DNA of 47,874 bases. Source: Clostridia bacterium. GTDB lineage: Bacteria > Bacillota > Clostridia > Clostridiales > Clostridiaceae. Shown one piece after another: positions 25,109 to 33,728 of this stretch. The notes under the pieces were generated by a model. The model saw only the letters and a program-made list of their open reading frames with translations, made no database searches and was not told where the DNA came from. Positions within the stretch are counted from its first letter, which is position 1. Every line of letters begins with the position of its first letter. The translations under genes were made by a program, and so were the position numbers. The stretch is from assembly GCA_012523855.1 (NCBI GenBank), contig JAAYTB010000131.1, forward strand, positions 1 through 47,874, in the 5' to 3' direction.

Positions 25109-26272
25109 ATGGATAGTAACCATGTAATGGCTACATATAAAAGATATGATATGACCTTAGTTGAAGGAAAAGGCTCCAAGGTCTATGACAGTAATGGAAA
25201 AGAATATATTGATTTTGTTCAAGGAGTTGCTGTAAATTGTTTAGGCCATAGTAACGATAAAATTATTGATACTATTAACAATCAAAGCAGTAAATTAATA
25301 CATGTGTCAAATTACTTTTGGAATGAATATAATATACAACTATCAAATATACTATGCCAGAATAGCTCTTTTCAAAATGTATTTATCTGTAACAGCGGTG
25401 CAGAAGCAGTGGAGGGGGCCTTAAAGGTAGCAAGAAAGTATGGCAAAATTAAAGGTGGAGAAAATAAAAATATTATTTTACACATGAATAATTCCTTCCA
25501 CGGTAGAACCTTAGGTTCTCTTTCAGTTACTGGACAAAGCAAGTATCAAAAGGATTATTTACCCTTACTGCCTGCAGTAAAAGAAGTAACTTTTAATGAT
25601 ATACAATCTCTTAAATACATTTTTAATGAGAATGTATGTGCTCTTATTATAGAACCTATCCAAGGGGAAGGTGGCGTAAATGTAGCAGACAAAAAATTTT
25701 TACAGGCTGCTAGAGATTTATGCGATAAATATGATGCCCTTTTAATATTTGATGAAATACAATGTGGTATTGGAAGATTAGGAACTCTCTTTGCCTATGA
25801 GAGCTTTGGAGTAGAGCCAGATGTGGCTGCCATTGCAAAGGCTCTAGGTGGAGGTTTCCCAATTGGAGCCTTCCTTACCAATGAGAAGGCTTCTGTACTA
25901 AGCTATGGTGACCATGGCAGTACTTACGGTGGCAATCCCTTAGGGTCTGCTGTAGCTACTACCGTTATTAAAGAACTTATAGATGGTGGTGTTATTGCTT
26001 CAGTAAAGGAAAAAAGCCAATATTTCCTTAATAAACTAAAAGAATTAAAAAACAAATATGATTATATAAAAGAAATTAGAGGCATGGGTCTTCTTTTAGG
26101 CATAAAAATTAAGGAAAATCCTTCAGTTTTCATTAATAAGTGTATAGAAAAAGGCCTGCTTTTAATTACTGCTGGTGCAGATGTTGTAAGATTTCTCCCA
26201 GCCTTAAATGTTAGTAAGGAAGATATTGATAGTGCTATTAGTATAATGGAAGCAGTAATTAAGGAAAGTTGA
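25109..26272 (+). CDS. argD: Acetylornithine aminotransferase
   Basis: ArgD makes N-acetylornithine from the semialdehyde, using glutamate and PLP. The 387-residue class III aminotransferase has CNSGAEAVEGALKVARKY, NNSFHGRTLGSLSVTG, IIEPIQGEGGVNVA, LIFDEIQCGIGRLG and the PLP Lys in AIAKALGGGFPIGAF. STYGGNPLGSAVA completes the site. The ATG at 25109 follows AGGAGG at 7 bases, and argB ends 12 bases before it. Ornithine or GABA aminotransferase activity cannot be excluded from motifs, but the operon settles the role. Confidence 0.95.
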   Translation: MDSNHVMATYKRYDMTLVEGKGSKVYDSNGKEYIDFVQGVAVNCLGHSNDKIIDTINNQSSKLIHVSNYFWNEYNIQLSNILCQNSSFQNVFICNSGAEAVEGALKVARKYGKIKGGENKNIILHMNNSFHGRTLGSLSVTGQSKYQKDYLPLLPAVKEVTFNDIQSLKYIFNENVCALIIEPIQGEGGVNVADKKFLQAARDLCDKYDALLIFDEIQCGIGRLGTLFAYESFGVEPDVAAIAKALGGGFPIGAFLTNEKASVLSYGDHGSTYGGNPLGSAVATTVIKELIDGGVIASVKEKSQYFLNKLKELKNKYDYIKEIRGMGLLLGIKIKENPSVFINKCIEKGLLLITAGADVVRFLPALNVSKEDIDSAISIMEAVIKES

Positions 26273-26281
26273 GTGAGGTAA

Positions 26282-27388
26282 ATGGATTTAAAAACCCTAA
26301 TAAGGAATAGATTAGAAGAGATAAAAGATATAAGACAGACCCTTCATAATAATGCCGAGCTTTCTAATGAAGAATATAAAACAAGTAAAATTATTCAAAC
26401 TTACCTGGACTCCTTAGGCTTAACTTATAAAACATTAGCTAATACCGGTGTAGTAGCTGTTCTCAATGAAGGTTCAGACTGTATTGGAATAAGAGCGGAC
26501 ATGGACGCCCTACCTATTAATGGAGTTTTTCATGGCTGTGGCCACGATTATCATATGGCTATTTTACTAGGTGTAGCCAGGGTGCTAAAGGATTTAAATA
26601 CAGATAAATCAGTAAAGTTTATTTTTCAGCCTGCTGAGGAGGATGGTGGTGGAGCACTGCCAATGATAAATGAAGGAGTTTTAGAAGATCCTAAGGTAAC
26701 TAGTATGGTAGGTTTCCATGTTTGGCCCGGTCTAGAAGTAGGTTCAATAGAGGCTACTTCAGGACCATCTATGGCCTCGGTAGATGATTTCAAAATCCTT
26801 TTTACAGGTAAAGGTGGCCATGGAGCTATGCCAGACCTATCTATAAATCCCTTAAAACCAGCAGTTGAGTTTACTTACACCATGGAAAACTATAAAAGTT
26901 CAGTTGCCTCTACTCCCTATGTACTGAATTTAACTTCAATTAATTGTGGTAATGCTCCAAATGTAGTTGCAGATGAAGCTTTAGTTATGGGAACCCTTAG
27001 AACCTTTGATGACTCCCTGAGGACACAGTTAAGGAATGTGATAAGAGAAAAGGCAGCAGATTTTGCTAGCAAATATGGCTGTAGTTATTCTGTAAAATTT
27101 GAGGATGAATATCCACCTTTAATTAACGATGATAAAATAAGCAAGGAATTTATCACTGCAAGTTCAAAACTCCTAGGAAAGGATAAGGTTAAAGCCTTAA
27201 CAGCAACTTTTGCTGGAGAAGACTTTTCATATTTTGCAAAGGCTGTGCCATCAGTTCATTTTAGACTAGGTATAAAGGGCCATGGACTTGGTGAATCTCC
27301 TCTTCATTCCAGCAACTTTACTGCCCATGATGATGCCCTTTTTTATGGCATTTACATTATTTGCAACTATATTCTATCTCAGAACTGA
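26282..27388 (+). CDS. M20-family amidohydrolase, candidate N-acetylornithine deacetylase
   Basis: The 368-residue protein is an M20D-type metallo-amidohydrolase (HipO/AbgB/DapL-like). Metal-site motifs are FHGCGHDYHMAIL, QPAEEDGGGALPM with two catalytic Glu, FHVWPGLEVG and HSSNFTAHDDA near the end. The lid domain carries GKGGHGAMPDLSINP. The gene starts 9 bases after argD, with GTGAGGTAA directly upstream of the ATG. As the last gene of an argB-argD unit with no argE or argJ in view, it probably removes the acetyl group from N-acetylornithine. The M20D subfamily more often includes N-acetyl-diaminopimelate deacetylase or aminoacylases, so the substrate is an inference from context. Confidence 0.85.
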   Translation: MDLKTLIRNRLEEIKDIRQTLHNNAELSNEEYKTSKIIQTYLDSLGLTYKTLANTGVVAVLNEGSDCIGIRADMDALPINGVFHGCGHDYHMAILLGVARVLKDLNTDKSVKFIFQPAEEDGGGALPMINEGVLEDPKVTSMVGFHVWPGLEVGSIEATSGPSMASVDDFKILFTGKGGHGAMPDLSINPLKPAVEFTYTMENYKSSVASTPYVLNLTSINCGNAPNVVADEALVMGTLRTFDDSLRTQLRNVIREKAADFASKYGCSYSVKFEDEYPPLINDDKISKEFITASSKLLGKDKVKALTATFAGEDFSYFAKAVPSVHFRLGIKGHGLGESPLHSSNFTAHDDALFYGIYIICNYILSQN

Positions 27389-27425
27389 TAGTTCAAGGAG
27401 CCTTTATGAATTGAATCTACCCTTG

Positions 27426-27464
27426 ACAAAGAAATTCACCTTCTCCGAATTTCTTTGTTTTTTT
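27426..27464 (+). terminator. Terminator of the argB-argD-M20 operon
   Basis: A 12-base-pair stem (ACAAAGAAATTC / GAATTTCTTTGT) with a 9-base loop is followed by seven T. Confidence 0.88.
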
Positions 27465-27522
27465 ATGCTATAATATCTATAGGCAGGCTAAAGAAACTTT
27501 ATTGCTATAAGGTGGTGAAACT

Positions 27523-29457
27523 ATGAAAGAATCTCTAGCTGATTCTCATTACAGCAGTGCTAGAAAAATAGGCTTAAAAGCTTATAATAGATCCCTATCT
27601 AGAGGACAAAACGGGAATCTCCCCTCTCTAGAGGAAATCTTAAAAAATGTAGAAATAGTCTCTGAAGTGGATTTAGGTATAGTTGAAATTCCATTAAAAA
27701 AGATTATAGGCACCTACTCCCATTTAAGAAGTGTTTCCTTTGCAAATAACTTTATGCCAATACTAGGAGAAAACACTGAATTTCATCATAAATGGAAGGC
27801 TCTTTGTGCTGCTCATTTAACAGAAGGGATAAAGCACTCCATTAAGGTTTATGAATACTTGAATTGGTTCTATGTAGTAGAAGGAAATAAACGGGTCAGT
27901 GTATTAAAGTACTTTGATGCCCATTCAATTCCTGGGTCTGTAACACGATTGATTCCAAAAATGGATAAGAACGACCCAGATATATGCATATATTATAGAT
28001 TTTTAAAATTTAATAAAATAACTAAGATATTTTCAATTTATTTTTCCAAGGCAGAAAGCTTTGATAGCCTCCTTAAAAGGCTAGACAGCTATAATCCTAC
28101 TATTTCAGAAGTAGAAACAAAATATAAGCATTTTGAAATATATATATATAAGCCCTTTAGAGAGCTTTATAGGAACCTGGGTGGTAACAAACTGCCACTG
28201 ACCACTGGTGATGCATTTCTAGAGTTTGTTAGAATATACGGCATTCCTGATGAAATTGAGGAAAAGGTCATAGTTCCTAAAATCAAGGCTCTCCTTACAG
28301 AATTAGAATACAAAATCAAAAACCCTGAGCTAGATATACAAACTACACCGGAGAATATAAGTGCTCCAAGTGTTATTTCCACAATAACCTCTCTGGTATT
28401 ACCAAAGAAGACATTAAAGGTAGCCTTTGTCTATTCCAAAACTATTGAATCCTCAGGTTGGACCTATGCCCATGAAATTGGCAGAAAGCATGTAGAGCGA
28501 GTATTTAAAGATCAAATAGAAACTTCTTATGTTGAAAACTTTCCTGCCAGTATAGAGGAGGGCTATGATCTTTTACAAGACCTAGTAGATAAAGGTAATG
28601 ATGTGATTTTTACTACTAGCCCAATATTCAAAAAGGCCACCTTAAAGTGTGCCATGGATAATCCAGATGTAAAATTCTTTAATTGCTCAGAATACCAACC
28701 CTATCTTCATGTTGGAAATTACTTTGGTCGAACCTATGAGCCCAGATTCTTAACCGGTATTATAGCTGGTTCTATGACTAAAAACAATAAACTAGGTTAT
28801 GTGGCTACTAGTCCAGCCCATGAAGTGATAAGTTCCATTAACGCTTTCACCTTAGGAGCCAAGCTTGTAAATCCTTATGTGAAAGTTTTAGTAAGTTGGA
28901 CTAACGAATGGCATAATCCAGATAGAAACAAGCTTGCAACAGAAAAGCTTGTTAATTCTAAGGTAGATATGATTTCTAATCATAATATACTTTCCCCTCA
29001 TCCTATTACCAAGGAATTTGGTGTTTACTCAATGCTATCAAGTATCGATAGCAAAACTGGTTTACCAGACAAATACTTGGCAGCACCTATATGGAATTGG
29101 GGAATGTTTTACGAAAAAATTATCAGAAGTGTTTTAAATGATACTATCAATAACTTAATAGATATCTACGGCAATGATACTAAAATGATTAACTTCTGGT
29201 GGGGTATGGCTGCCGGTGTATTGGATATATATTACTCCGCCGACTTAGTACCTGAAGACACGAAAAAACTAATAAAAATAATGAAAAAAATGATAAAAGA
29301 TTCTGCCTTTCATCCTTTTACAGGGCCTATTTACGATAATAAAAACAATTTAGTTGTTGAAAGTGACGAAATTCTCTCCCATGGAGAAATCTTATCTATG
29401 GACTGGTTCGTTGAAGGAGTTGAAGCTGATAGTCAGTCTAACAAAGGATATATATAG
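27523..29457 (+). CDS. Cytosolic protein with ParB-like N-terminal segment and C-terminal BMP (basic membrane protein) domain
   Basis: The 644-residue protein has two parts. Residues 1-290 hold VEIPLKKIIGTYSHLRS and VVEGNKRVSVLKYFDA (about 115-133), which resemble ParB/sulfiredoxin-like folds. From about 296 (LKVAFVYSKTIESSGWTYAHE) a BMP/PnrA/Med domain begins, with GNDVIFTTSPIF, CSEYQPYLHVGNYFGRTYE and IIAGSMTKNNKLGYVAT. Most BMP proteins are surface lipoproteins that bind nucleosides for ABC import. Here there is no signal peptide or lipobox, and no permease genes follow, so it is probably an intracellular sensor or regulator. Bacillus Med is a distant comparison. ATG follows AGGTGGTG. Function unknown. 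Confidence 0.77.
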   Translation: MKESLADSHYSSARKIGLKAYNRSLSRGQNGNLPSLEEILKNVEIVSEVDLGIVEIPLKKIIGTYSHLRSVSFANNFMPILGENTEFHHKWKALCAAHLTEGIKHSIKVYEYLNWFYVVEGNKRVSVLKYFDAHSIPGSVTRLIPKMDKNDPDICIYYRFLKFNKITKIFSIYFSKAESFDSLLKRLDSYNPTISEVETKYKHFEIYIYKPFRELYRNLGGNKLPLTTGDAFLEFVRIYGIPDEIEEKVIVPKIKALLTELEYKIKNPELDIQTTPENISAPSVISTITSLVLPKKTLKVAFVYSKTIESSGWTYAHEIGRKHVERVFKDQIETSYVENFPASIEEGYDLLQDLVDKGNDVIFTTSPIFKKATLKCAMDNPDVKFFNCSEYQPYLHVGNYFGRTYEPRFLTGIIAGSMTKNNKLGYVATSPAHEVISSINAFTLGAKLVNPYVKVLVSWTNEWHNPDRNKLATEKLVNSKVDMISNHNILSPHPITKEFGVYSMLSSIDSKTGLPDKYLAAPIWNWGMFYEKIIRSVLNDTINNLIDIYGNDTKMINFWWGMAAGVLDIYYSADLVPEDTKKLIKIMKKMIKDSAFHPFTGPIYDNKNNLVVESDEILSHGEILSMDWFVEGVEADSQSNKGYI

Positions 29458-29547
29458 CAAAGGAATCTTATTATAAGCCTCTGTAGATACGGGAATACTT
29501 ATTATATAGCTTTATAAAAGTATGATAGTATATATGGAGGCGATTTA

Positions 29548-30447
29548 ATGGTTGTTAATTTAATTGGTGTTCCTGTTTTTTGGGGCAGCGATCAAAAAGG
29601 TGTAGATTTAGGCCCCAACGACTTAAGGGCTCATGACATTGAAAGGGTAATAGAAAATCACGATCATACTGTTTATGATTTAGGAAATATATATGTTAAA
29701 GATGTAGAAGAAAGCTTAAAATATTCTTCCCACAAGAAAATGAAGTATGTTAAAGAAATAATGGATTTAAACACCAATCTAGCCCATGCAGTTTATTGCT
29801 CCCTAAAAGCAGGTAGTTTTCCTCTAGTAATAGGCGGTGATCATTCCCTAGGCTTAGGCAGTGTATCTGGCGCCAGTAAACTTTTTAAAGATCTAGGTGT
29901 TGTCTGGATTGACGCCCATGGGGATATAAACACCCATGAAACTAGTCACACTGGAAATATCCACGGTATGCCTCTTTCTGCTGCTATGGGCTATGGTTTT
30001 GATAGTCTGGTAAATCTTTATTACCAAGGTAGAAAGGTTGAAATGGAAAATGTTTTTCTTATAGGTGCCAGAGACTTGGACGAAGATGAATTGGCTTTTA
30101 TAGAATCCCATAATTTAAATGTATGGACAACAGAGTATATTCAAAATCATGGTATAGATAAAACCTTAAGTGAAGTTGTTAGCAAGTTTAAGGAAAGAAA
30201 TATAAGTCATGTCCACCTAAGCTTTGATATAGATGTACTGGACAAGACTCTAGTGCCGGGAACTGGCACACCAGTGGACAACGGATTAACCGTTGAAGAA
30301 TCCAAGGCTATTCTTAAATCCGTTTTAGAAACTAGACTAGTATCCTCTATGGATGTGGTAGAGTTAAACTCCTTGTTGGATTCAGACGGATTGACTTTAA
30401 AAACTACAATTGATATTATTGATTATTGTTTTTCTTTATTAAAATAA
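29548..30447 (+). CDS. rocF: Arginase
   Basis: Arginase splits arginine into ornithine and urea with a dinuclear Mn centre. The 299-residue protein has GGDHSLGLGSV, WIDAHGDINTHETSHTGNIHG and SFDIDVLDKTLVPGTGTPV, which supply the metal-binding His and Asp residues. NTHETSHTGNIHG fits arginase better than agmatinase. The ATG at 29548 follows TGGAGG at 7 bases. It is followed by a terminator. Its position close to arginine biosynthesis genes is unusual because it acts in the opposite direction, so the two must be regulated apart. Formiminoglutamase is a less likely alternative. Confidence 0.93.
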   Translation: MVVNLIGVPVFWGSDQKGVDLGPNDLRAHDIERVIENHDHTVYDLGNIYVKDVEESLKYSSHKKMKYVKEIMDLNTNLAHAVYCSLKAGSFPLVIGGDHSLGLGSVSGASKLFKDLGVVWIDAHGDINTHETSHTGNIHGMPLSAAMGYGFDSLVNLYYQGRKVEMENVFLIGARDLDEDELAFIESHNLNVWTTEYIQNHGIDKTLSEVVSKFKERNISHVHLSFDIDVLDKTLVPGTGTPVDNGLTVEESKAILKSVLETRLVSSMDVVELNSLLDSDGLTLKTTIDIIDYCFSLLK

Positions 30448-30484
30448 AAGATTTTTCTCAGCCAGGCTGAGAAAAATCTTTTTA
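30447..30484. terminator. Bidirectional terminator between arginase and phosphoesterase genes
   Basis: A near-continuous 17-base inverted repeat (AAAGATTTTTCTCAGCC / GGCTGAGAAAAATCTTT) is flanked by T-rich sequence on both strands. It lies between converging genes. Confidence 0.87.
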
Positions 30485-30528
30485 ATATATCCTTACAAAA
30501 TTGACCTTTAAAAGGAAAAGGATTTCAT

Positions 30529-31119
30529 TTAGTAGTCTAAGATATAGTACTCATATGCGTTTATTACATGGGTATCTTTATATTTTCTCACTCTCTTAGG
30601 TTGATATCCATAACTTAAATGCTGATGGCCATGGATAAAATATTTTGGTTTATACTTGTCTAAAATTTTAAAAAAGCATTTAAAACCTTTGTGAGGTAAA
30701 TCGTCACCATCACCAATTCCTAATGCCGGAGAGTGTGTTACTAATATATCTACCCCCTTATGCCACCAAAGCTTAAGGGCCATTTTATTAATTCTTGCAT
30801 TCATTTCTCTTTCAGTATACTGGTTTTTCCCAAAATTATACCTTTTACTGCCTCCAAGGCCCATTATTCTAATTCCCTTATATGCAATCAGCTTTCCATC
30901 TATATTTTCACAGCCTTCTGGGGGATTAATTTCATATTTGTCATTATGATTTCCAGGCACATAAAACAAAGGAGCCTTAATCATTGTCACTAAAAAAGAT
31001 AGATACTCTGCCTTAACATCCCCAGCTGAAATTATCAAATCTATATCCTGGAATTTTTCCGGTTGAAAATAATCCCATATGTACTTAGATTCTATATCTG
31101 CTACCAACATTATTTTCAA
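30529..31119 (-). CDS. Calcineurin-like metallophosphoesterase
   Basis: The 196-residue protein has the metallophosphoesterase pattern: LVADIES, ISAGDVKAEYL, VPGNHNDKYEI, ILVTHSPALGIGDG and FIHGHQHLSYGY. These supply the Asp, Asn and His ligands of a two-metal site. Small single-domain members act on nucleotides, phosphodiesters or proteins; the substrate is not predictable. The first ligand motif reads ADIES in place of the usual SDTHG, with the later His normally found there absent. The start is TTG at 31119 with AAAGGTGG 8 bases upstream, giving MKIMLVADIES; an ATG at 31110 is the alternative. Confidence 0.85.
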   Translation of the reverse strand: MKIMLVADIESKYIWDYFQPEKFQDIDLIISAGDVKAEYLSFLVTMIKAPLFYVPGNHNDKYEINPPEGCENIDGKLIAYKGIRIMGLGGSKRYNFGKNQYTEREMNARINKMALKLWWHKGVDILVTHSPALGIGDGDDLPHKGFKCFFKILDKYKPKYFIHGHQHLSYGYQPKRVRKYKDTHVINAYEYYILDY

Positions 31120-31173
31120 ACCTCATCCCACCTTTTATCCCTTGTATTTGAAAGATACTTATGTATAGTAATT

Positions 31174-31202
31174 ATTATAGCATGAATAAAAATAAGACAC
31201 AA
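31174..31202 (-). promoter_or_regulatory. Predicted promoter of the phosphoesterase gene
   Basis: On the minus strand: -35 TTGTGT (31197-31202), 17 bases, -10 TATAAT (31174-31179). The -35 lies inside the preceding hairpin. Confidence 0.5.
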
Positions 31203-31233
31203 AGATAATTCTTTATGTCTTATTTTTATTCAT
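31182..31233 (-). terminator. Large hairpin terminator after gerQ
   Basis: A perfect 18-base inverted repeat (31182-31199 with 31216-31233) encloses a further 5-base-pair helix. Its descending arm contains the run of five T rather than being followed by it. It lies between gerQ and the phosphoesterase gene, overlapping the latter's promoter. Confidence 0.72.
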
Positions 31234-31247
31234 AGATTATGAAATTG

Positions 31248-31826
31248 TTAATAGTAAACTCTAACAAATTTTATAGAGAAAATATCACACATTATATTAT
31301 CATCAGTTTGAGCTTCTCTTAAAACTACATAACTGATACCTACCTCAAGTAGAACCCCTTCTCTATCTACTAAGGAATTGGTTCCCACCAGAAAATCAAT
31401 CTTTACATACCTTCCCACAAAAGTCCTTAAGTAACCTTGAATATATTCAATACCTTGCATAACAGGAGAACCTGGTGCCTGTGAAAAAGTTTCCCCTGCT
31501 ACTGGCGAAGGGCCTGTTGCTGGCTGTTGCTGCATTCCTTGTGTGGTTGGAATAGGGGTTACCCCCGGCATTCCAGCTCCTTGATTTATGTTGTAAGTAG
31601 TTTGCATTGATGGCGCCCCCATTTGTCCCTGCATAGGGGTTTGCATCTGACCTTGCATTGGCATTTGACCCTGCATGGCCGTTTGGCCTTGCATTACTCC
31701 TGGCCCCTGCATTGGCATATGCCACTGTTGCATTGGGCCACCGCAACCGCAGGCTCTCTTATCTGTTGAATCCTCCATAGGAACTTGAGAATTGTTTTGA
31801 CATTCTTCAGAAAAGTCTTGGTACAT
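31248..31826 (-). CDS. gerQ: GerQ-like spore coat protein with Met/Gln-rich repeats
   Basis: The 192-residue protein has an acidic, Cys-containing start, a low-complexity middle made of MQGQ(M/T) repeats (about 40-75), a Pro/Gln linker and a conserved C-terminal domain from about 125 (IQGYLRTFVGRYVKIDFLVG to the end). The C-terminus resembles GerQ (YwdL), which localises the germination hydrolase CwlJ in the Bacillus spore coat and is cross-linked through Gln/Lys residues by transglutaminase. The cwlJ-like gene lies 29 bases upstream on the same strand, as in Bacillus, which strongly supports the call. ATG at 31826 follows AGGAGG. Expression is presumably confined to sporulation. Confidence 0.82.
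   Translation of the reverse strand: MYQDFSEECQNNSQVPMEDSTDKRACGCGGPMQQWHMPMQGPGVMQGQTAMQGQMPMQGQMQTPMQGQMGAPSMQTTYNINQGAGMPGVTPIPTTQGMQQQPATGPSPVAGETFSQAPGSPVMQGIEYIQGYLRTFVGRYVKIDFLVGTNSLVDREGVLLEVGISYVVLREAQTDDNIMCDIFSIKFVRVYY
31615..31730 (-). repeat. Degenerate tandem repeat encoding MQGQ units in gerQ
   Basis: Repeats of about 15-24 bases on the theme CCNATGCAAGGNCA encode PMQGQM-type units at least five times. Copies differ at wobble positions and in length, so this looks like older expansion rather than recent slippage. Confidence 0.7.
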
Positions 31827-31855
31827 AAATATCCTCCTAAAAATTGCTTATGACA

Positions 31856-32299
31856 TTAAGTCTGGGCATAAAGTTCAGTGGGATTATAAAAACAGTGTTC
31901 ACCCACTCTTACTTGAAAGCTTCCAGAACCATTGTAAGGAAAGGTCCAGGGGCAAGATGGAGAAAAGGGATTAAAATACCACAAAGATGCTCCTACTGTA
32001 AAAAGTCTATTCCCCGCCAAAGCCCAGTCAGCTATATTATAGTGTATTTGTTGAGGAGGGTTAGCCCATATAGTCTGGGGATTAGGTACACCGCCTAAAA
32101 TTGAACGCATACAGTCAAATTGGCCCTTTTGATAAATAACCTTCCTTATGTCCCCTTGACATACTCTATGGTATTCGCCGAAGGTTACTCTAACTCTATT
32201 CATTATACATGTGGCCACTGCCTTCATGCCATTATCCCCTTCGCCTCCAGCTTCACACCTAATAATCCTAGCAAACAACTCCCTGTTTGAATAAGACAT
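31856..32299 (-). CDS. cwlJ: CwlJ-like cell wall hydrolase of spore germination
   Basis: The 147-residue protein is a Hydrolase_2 (SleB/CwlJ) domain without a signal peptide: RELFARIIRCEAGGEGDNGM with the catalytic Glu, AVATCIMNRVRV, QFDCM and a late WYFNPFSPSC. CwlJ degrades spore cortex peptidoglycan during germination; it is made in the mother cell and sits in the coat, which fits the absence of a signal peptide. SleB has a signal peptide and extra domains. ATG at 32299 follows AAGGAGTG at 5 bases. It is co-transcribed with the gerQ-like gene, needed for its placement. Confidence 0.92.
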   Translation of the reverse strand: MSYSNRELFARIIRCEAGGEGDNGMKAVATCIMNRVRVTFGEYHRVCQGDIRKVIYQKGQFDCMRSILGGVPNPQTIWANPPQQIHYNIADWALAGNRLFTVGASLWYFNPFSPSCPWTFPYNGSGSFQVRVGEHCFYNPTELYAQT

Positions 32300-32371
32300 T
32301 ATTTCACTCCTTAATCAGTGTACACTAATAGGATATTCACTTTTTTGAAAAATGTTACAGTTTTCTATTTT

Positions 32372-33727
32372 TTATTTTCCTGCTACAGCTAACTCTTTTA
32401 TTAGAAGAGATGGACTACCGTAATGGCTTGAGGCTGAAGGTAAAGTAAATTTTAAGTCCTTGCCTATGGCTAATATATCTTTTAATAATTGAAAAAAGTT
32501 GCCTGATACAGTGATTTGTTCTACTGCCTTTACCACTTTTCCTTGGCTAATATAAAAACCTTTAGCTGCTAAAGAAAAATCACCAGTTATAGCATTGGCT
32601 CCAGAATGAGTTCCTGCCAAATCTGTTATTAGCAACCCTTCCTTTAATTCCTCCAACAACTCTTCATAGCTAGCCTTACCAGCTTCAATGTAAAAATTCG
32701 TTGGTGCCACTCCAATCCTTGAAGCATAGGATGGCCTTGAAGCATTTCCAGTAGTCTTAAGTCCAAATAATTGTGCAGTCTTTAAATTATGCAAAAAGGT
32801 CCTTAACCTTCCCTTCTCTATTATGGATTTTTTATAAGTAGCCACACCTTCACCGTCGAAAGGGCAGGAGGCCAATCCATCAACCAATAAAGGATTATCT
32901 ACCAAGGTTAAATTTTCAGAGCCTATAATAGTATTTTCTTTACCCTTTAATAGGGACAGTCCCTTATGAACATTTTCCGCTGAAAAAGCCCCTGAAAAAG
33001 TTGATAGGATTTCTGCAGCCACATCATTTCTCAACAGGACCTTATACTTTCCTGAAGGAACTGCTTCTCCACCTATCCTACTAAGAGCTTCCTTAACTGC
33101 AGTCCTTGCCAGAAGGGCTGGATTTACTTCCTCAATATCCTTTGCAATTATATAGCTCATATTATCATATGCTTTTTCCCCTTCTTTAACTATAGGAGTC
33201 ACCGCTGCAAACAAAAAATTATTTTTGTGTATAGCCTCAATGCCGTGACAGTTAAATATACCTTTTTCTTCGGTATAAGTTCCCAAGCTACAATATCTTA
33301 TGCTGGCTACTTTGTCACTAGCATTTTTTGCTTCTTTCTCCAACTGTAAAGCCAGATCTATCTTTTCTCCCGCAGCAACCTTTTCTAGAGATTTATTAAA
33401 GGTCTCAAGCTTACTGTAGTCTTGGGGCAGATTATTAATATTTTCTTTTTCCTCACTATCGATATTTCTAGCATTATCTATAACACTGCCCACTAGAAAT
33501 TCAACACTTTCCTCATCTAAACTTTCAGTGTATGAGTAGCCCATTTTTCCATCTACTAAAGCCCTAAATCCAAGGCCCATACTGCTACTGACACTATATT
33601 TATCAATGTCTCCTTCATATACATTAATGCTAAAGTTTTCACCTTTGCTATAAAAAAGTTCATACTCTTCCAAGCCATTTTCTTCAGCTTTTGAAAATAA
33701 AAGCTTTTTAAATTCCATCAAATCCAT
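32372..33727 (-). CDS. tldE: TldE/PmbA-family metallopeptidase subunit
   Basis: The 451-residue protein belongs to the TldD/TldE family and lacks the HExxxH metal motif of TldD, which identifies it as the TldE (PmbA) partner. Conserved stretches include KYSVSSSMGLGFRALVDGKMGYSYTE, YKVLLRNDVAAEILSTF, VDNPLLVDGLASCPFDGEGV and GDFSLAAKGFYI. TldD and TldE form a heterodimer that degrades unfolded peptides or matures modified peptides. The ATG at 33727 follows GGGAGG. It starts one base after the tldD stop, so the two are translated together. No modified-peptide precursor gene is visible nearby. Confidence 0.92.
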   Translation of the reverse strand: MDLMEFKKLLFSKAEENGLEEYELFYSKGENFSINVYEGDIDKYSVSSSMGLGFRALVDGKMGYSYTESLDEESVEFLVGSVIDNARNIDSEEKENINNLPQDYSKLETFNKSLEKVAAGEKIDLALQLEKEAKNASDKVASIRYCSLGTYTEEKGIFNCHGIEAIHKNNFLFAAVTPIVKEGEKAYDNMSYIIAKDIEEVNPALLARTAVKEALSRIGGEAVPSGKYKVLLRNDVAAEILSTFSGAFSAENVHKGLSLLKGKENTIIGSENLTLVDNPLLVDGLASCPFDGEGVATYKKSIIEKGRLRTFLHNLKTAQLFGLKTTGNASRPSYASRIGVAPTNFYIEAGKASYEELLEELKEGLLITDLAGTHSGANAITGDFSLAAKGFYISQGKVVKAVEQITVSGNFFQLLKDILAIGKDLKFTLPSASSHYGSPSLLIKELAVAGK

Positions 33728-33728
33728 A

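Noticed and set aside
27523..29457. ABC transporter substrate-binding lipoprotein
   Set aside because: The BMP domain is real, but there is no signal peptide, lipobox or linked permease/ATPase genes.
31447..31746. Second open frame across the gerQ repeat region
   Set aside because: It is a frame-shifted shadow of the MQGQ repeats, with no ribosome site.
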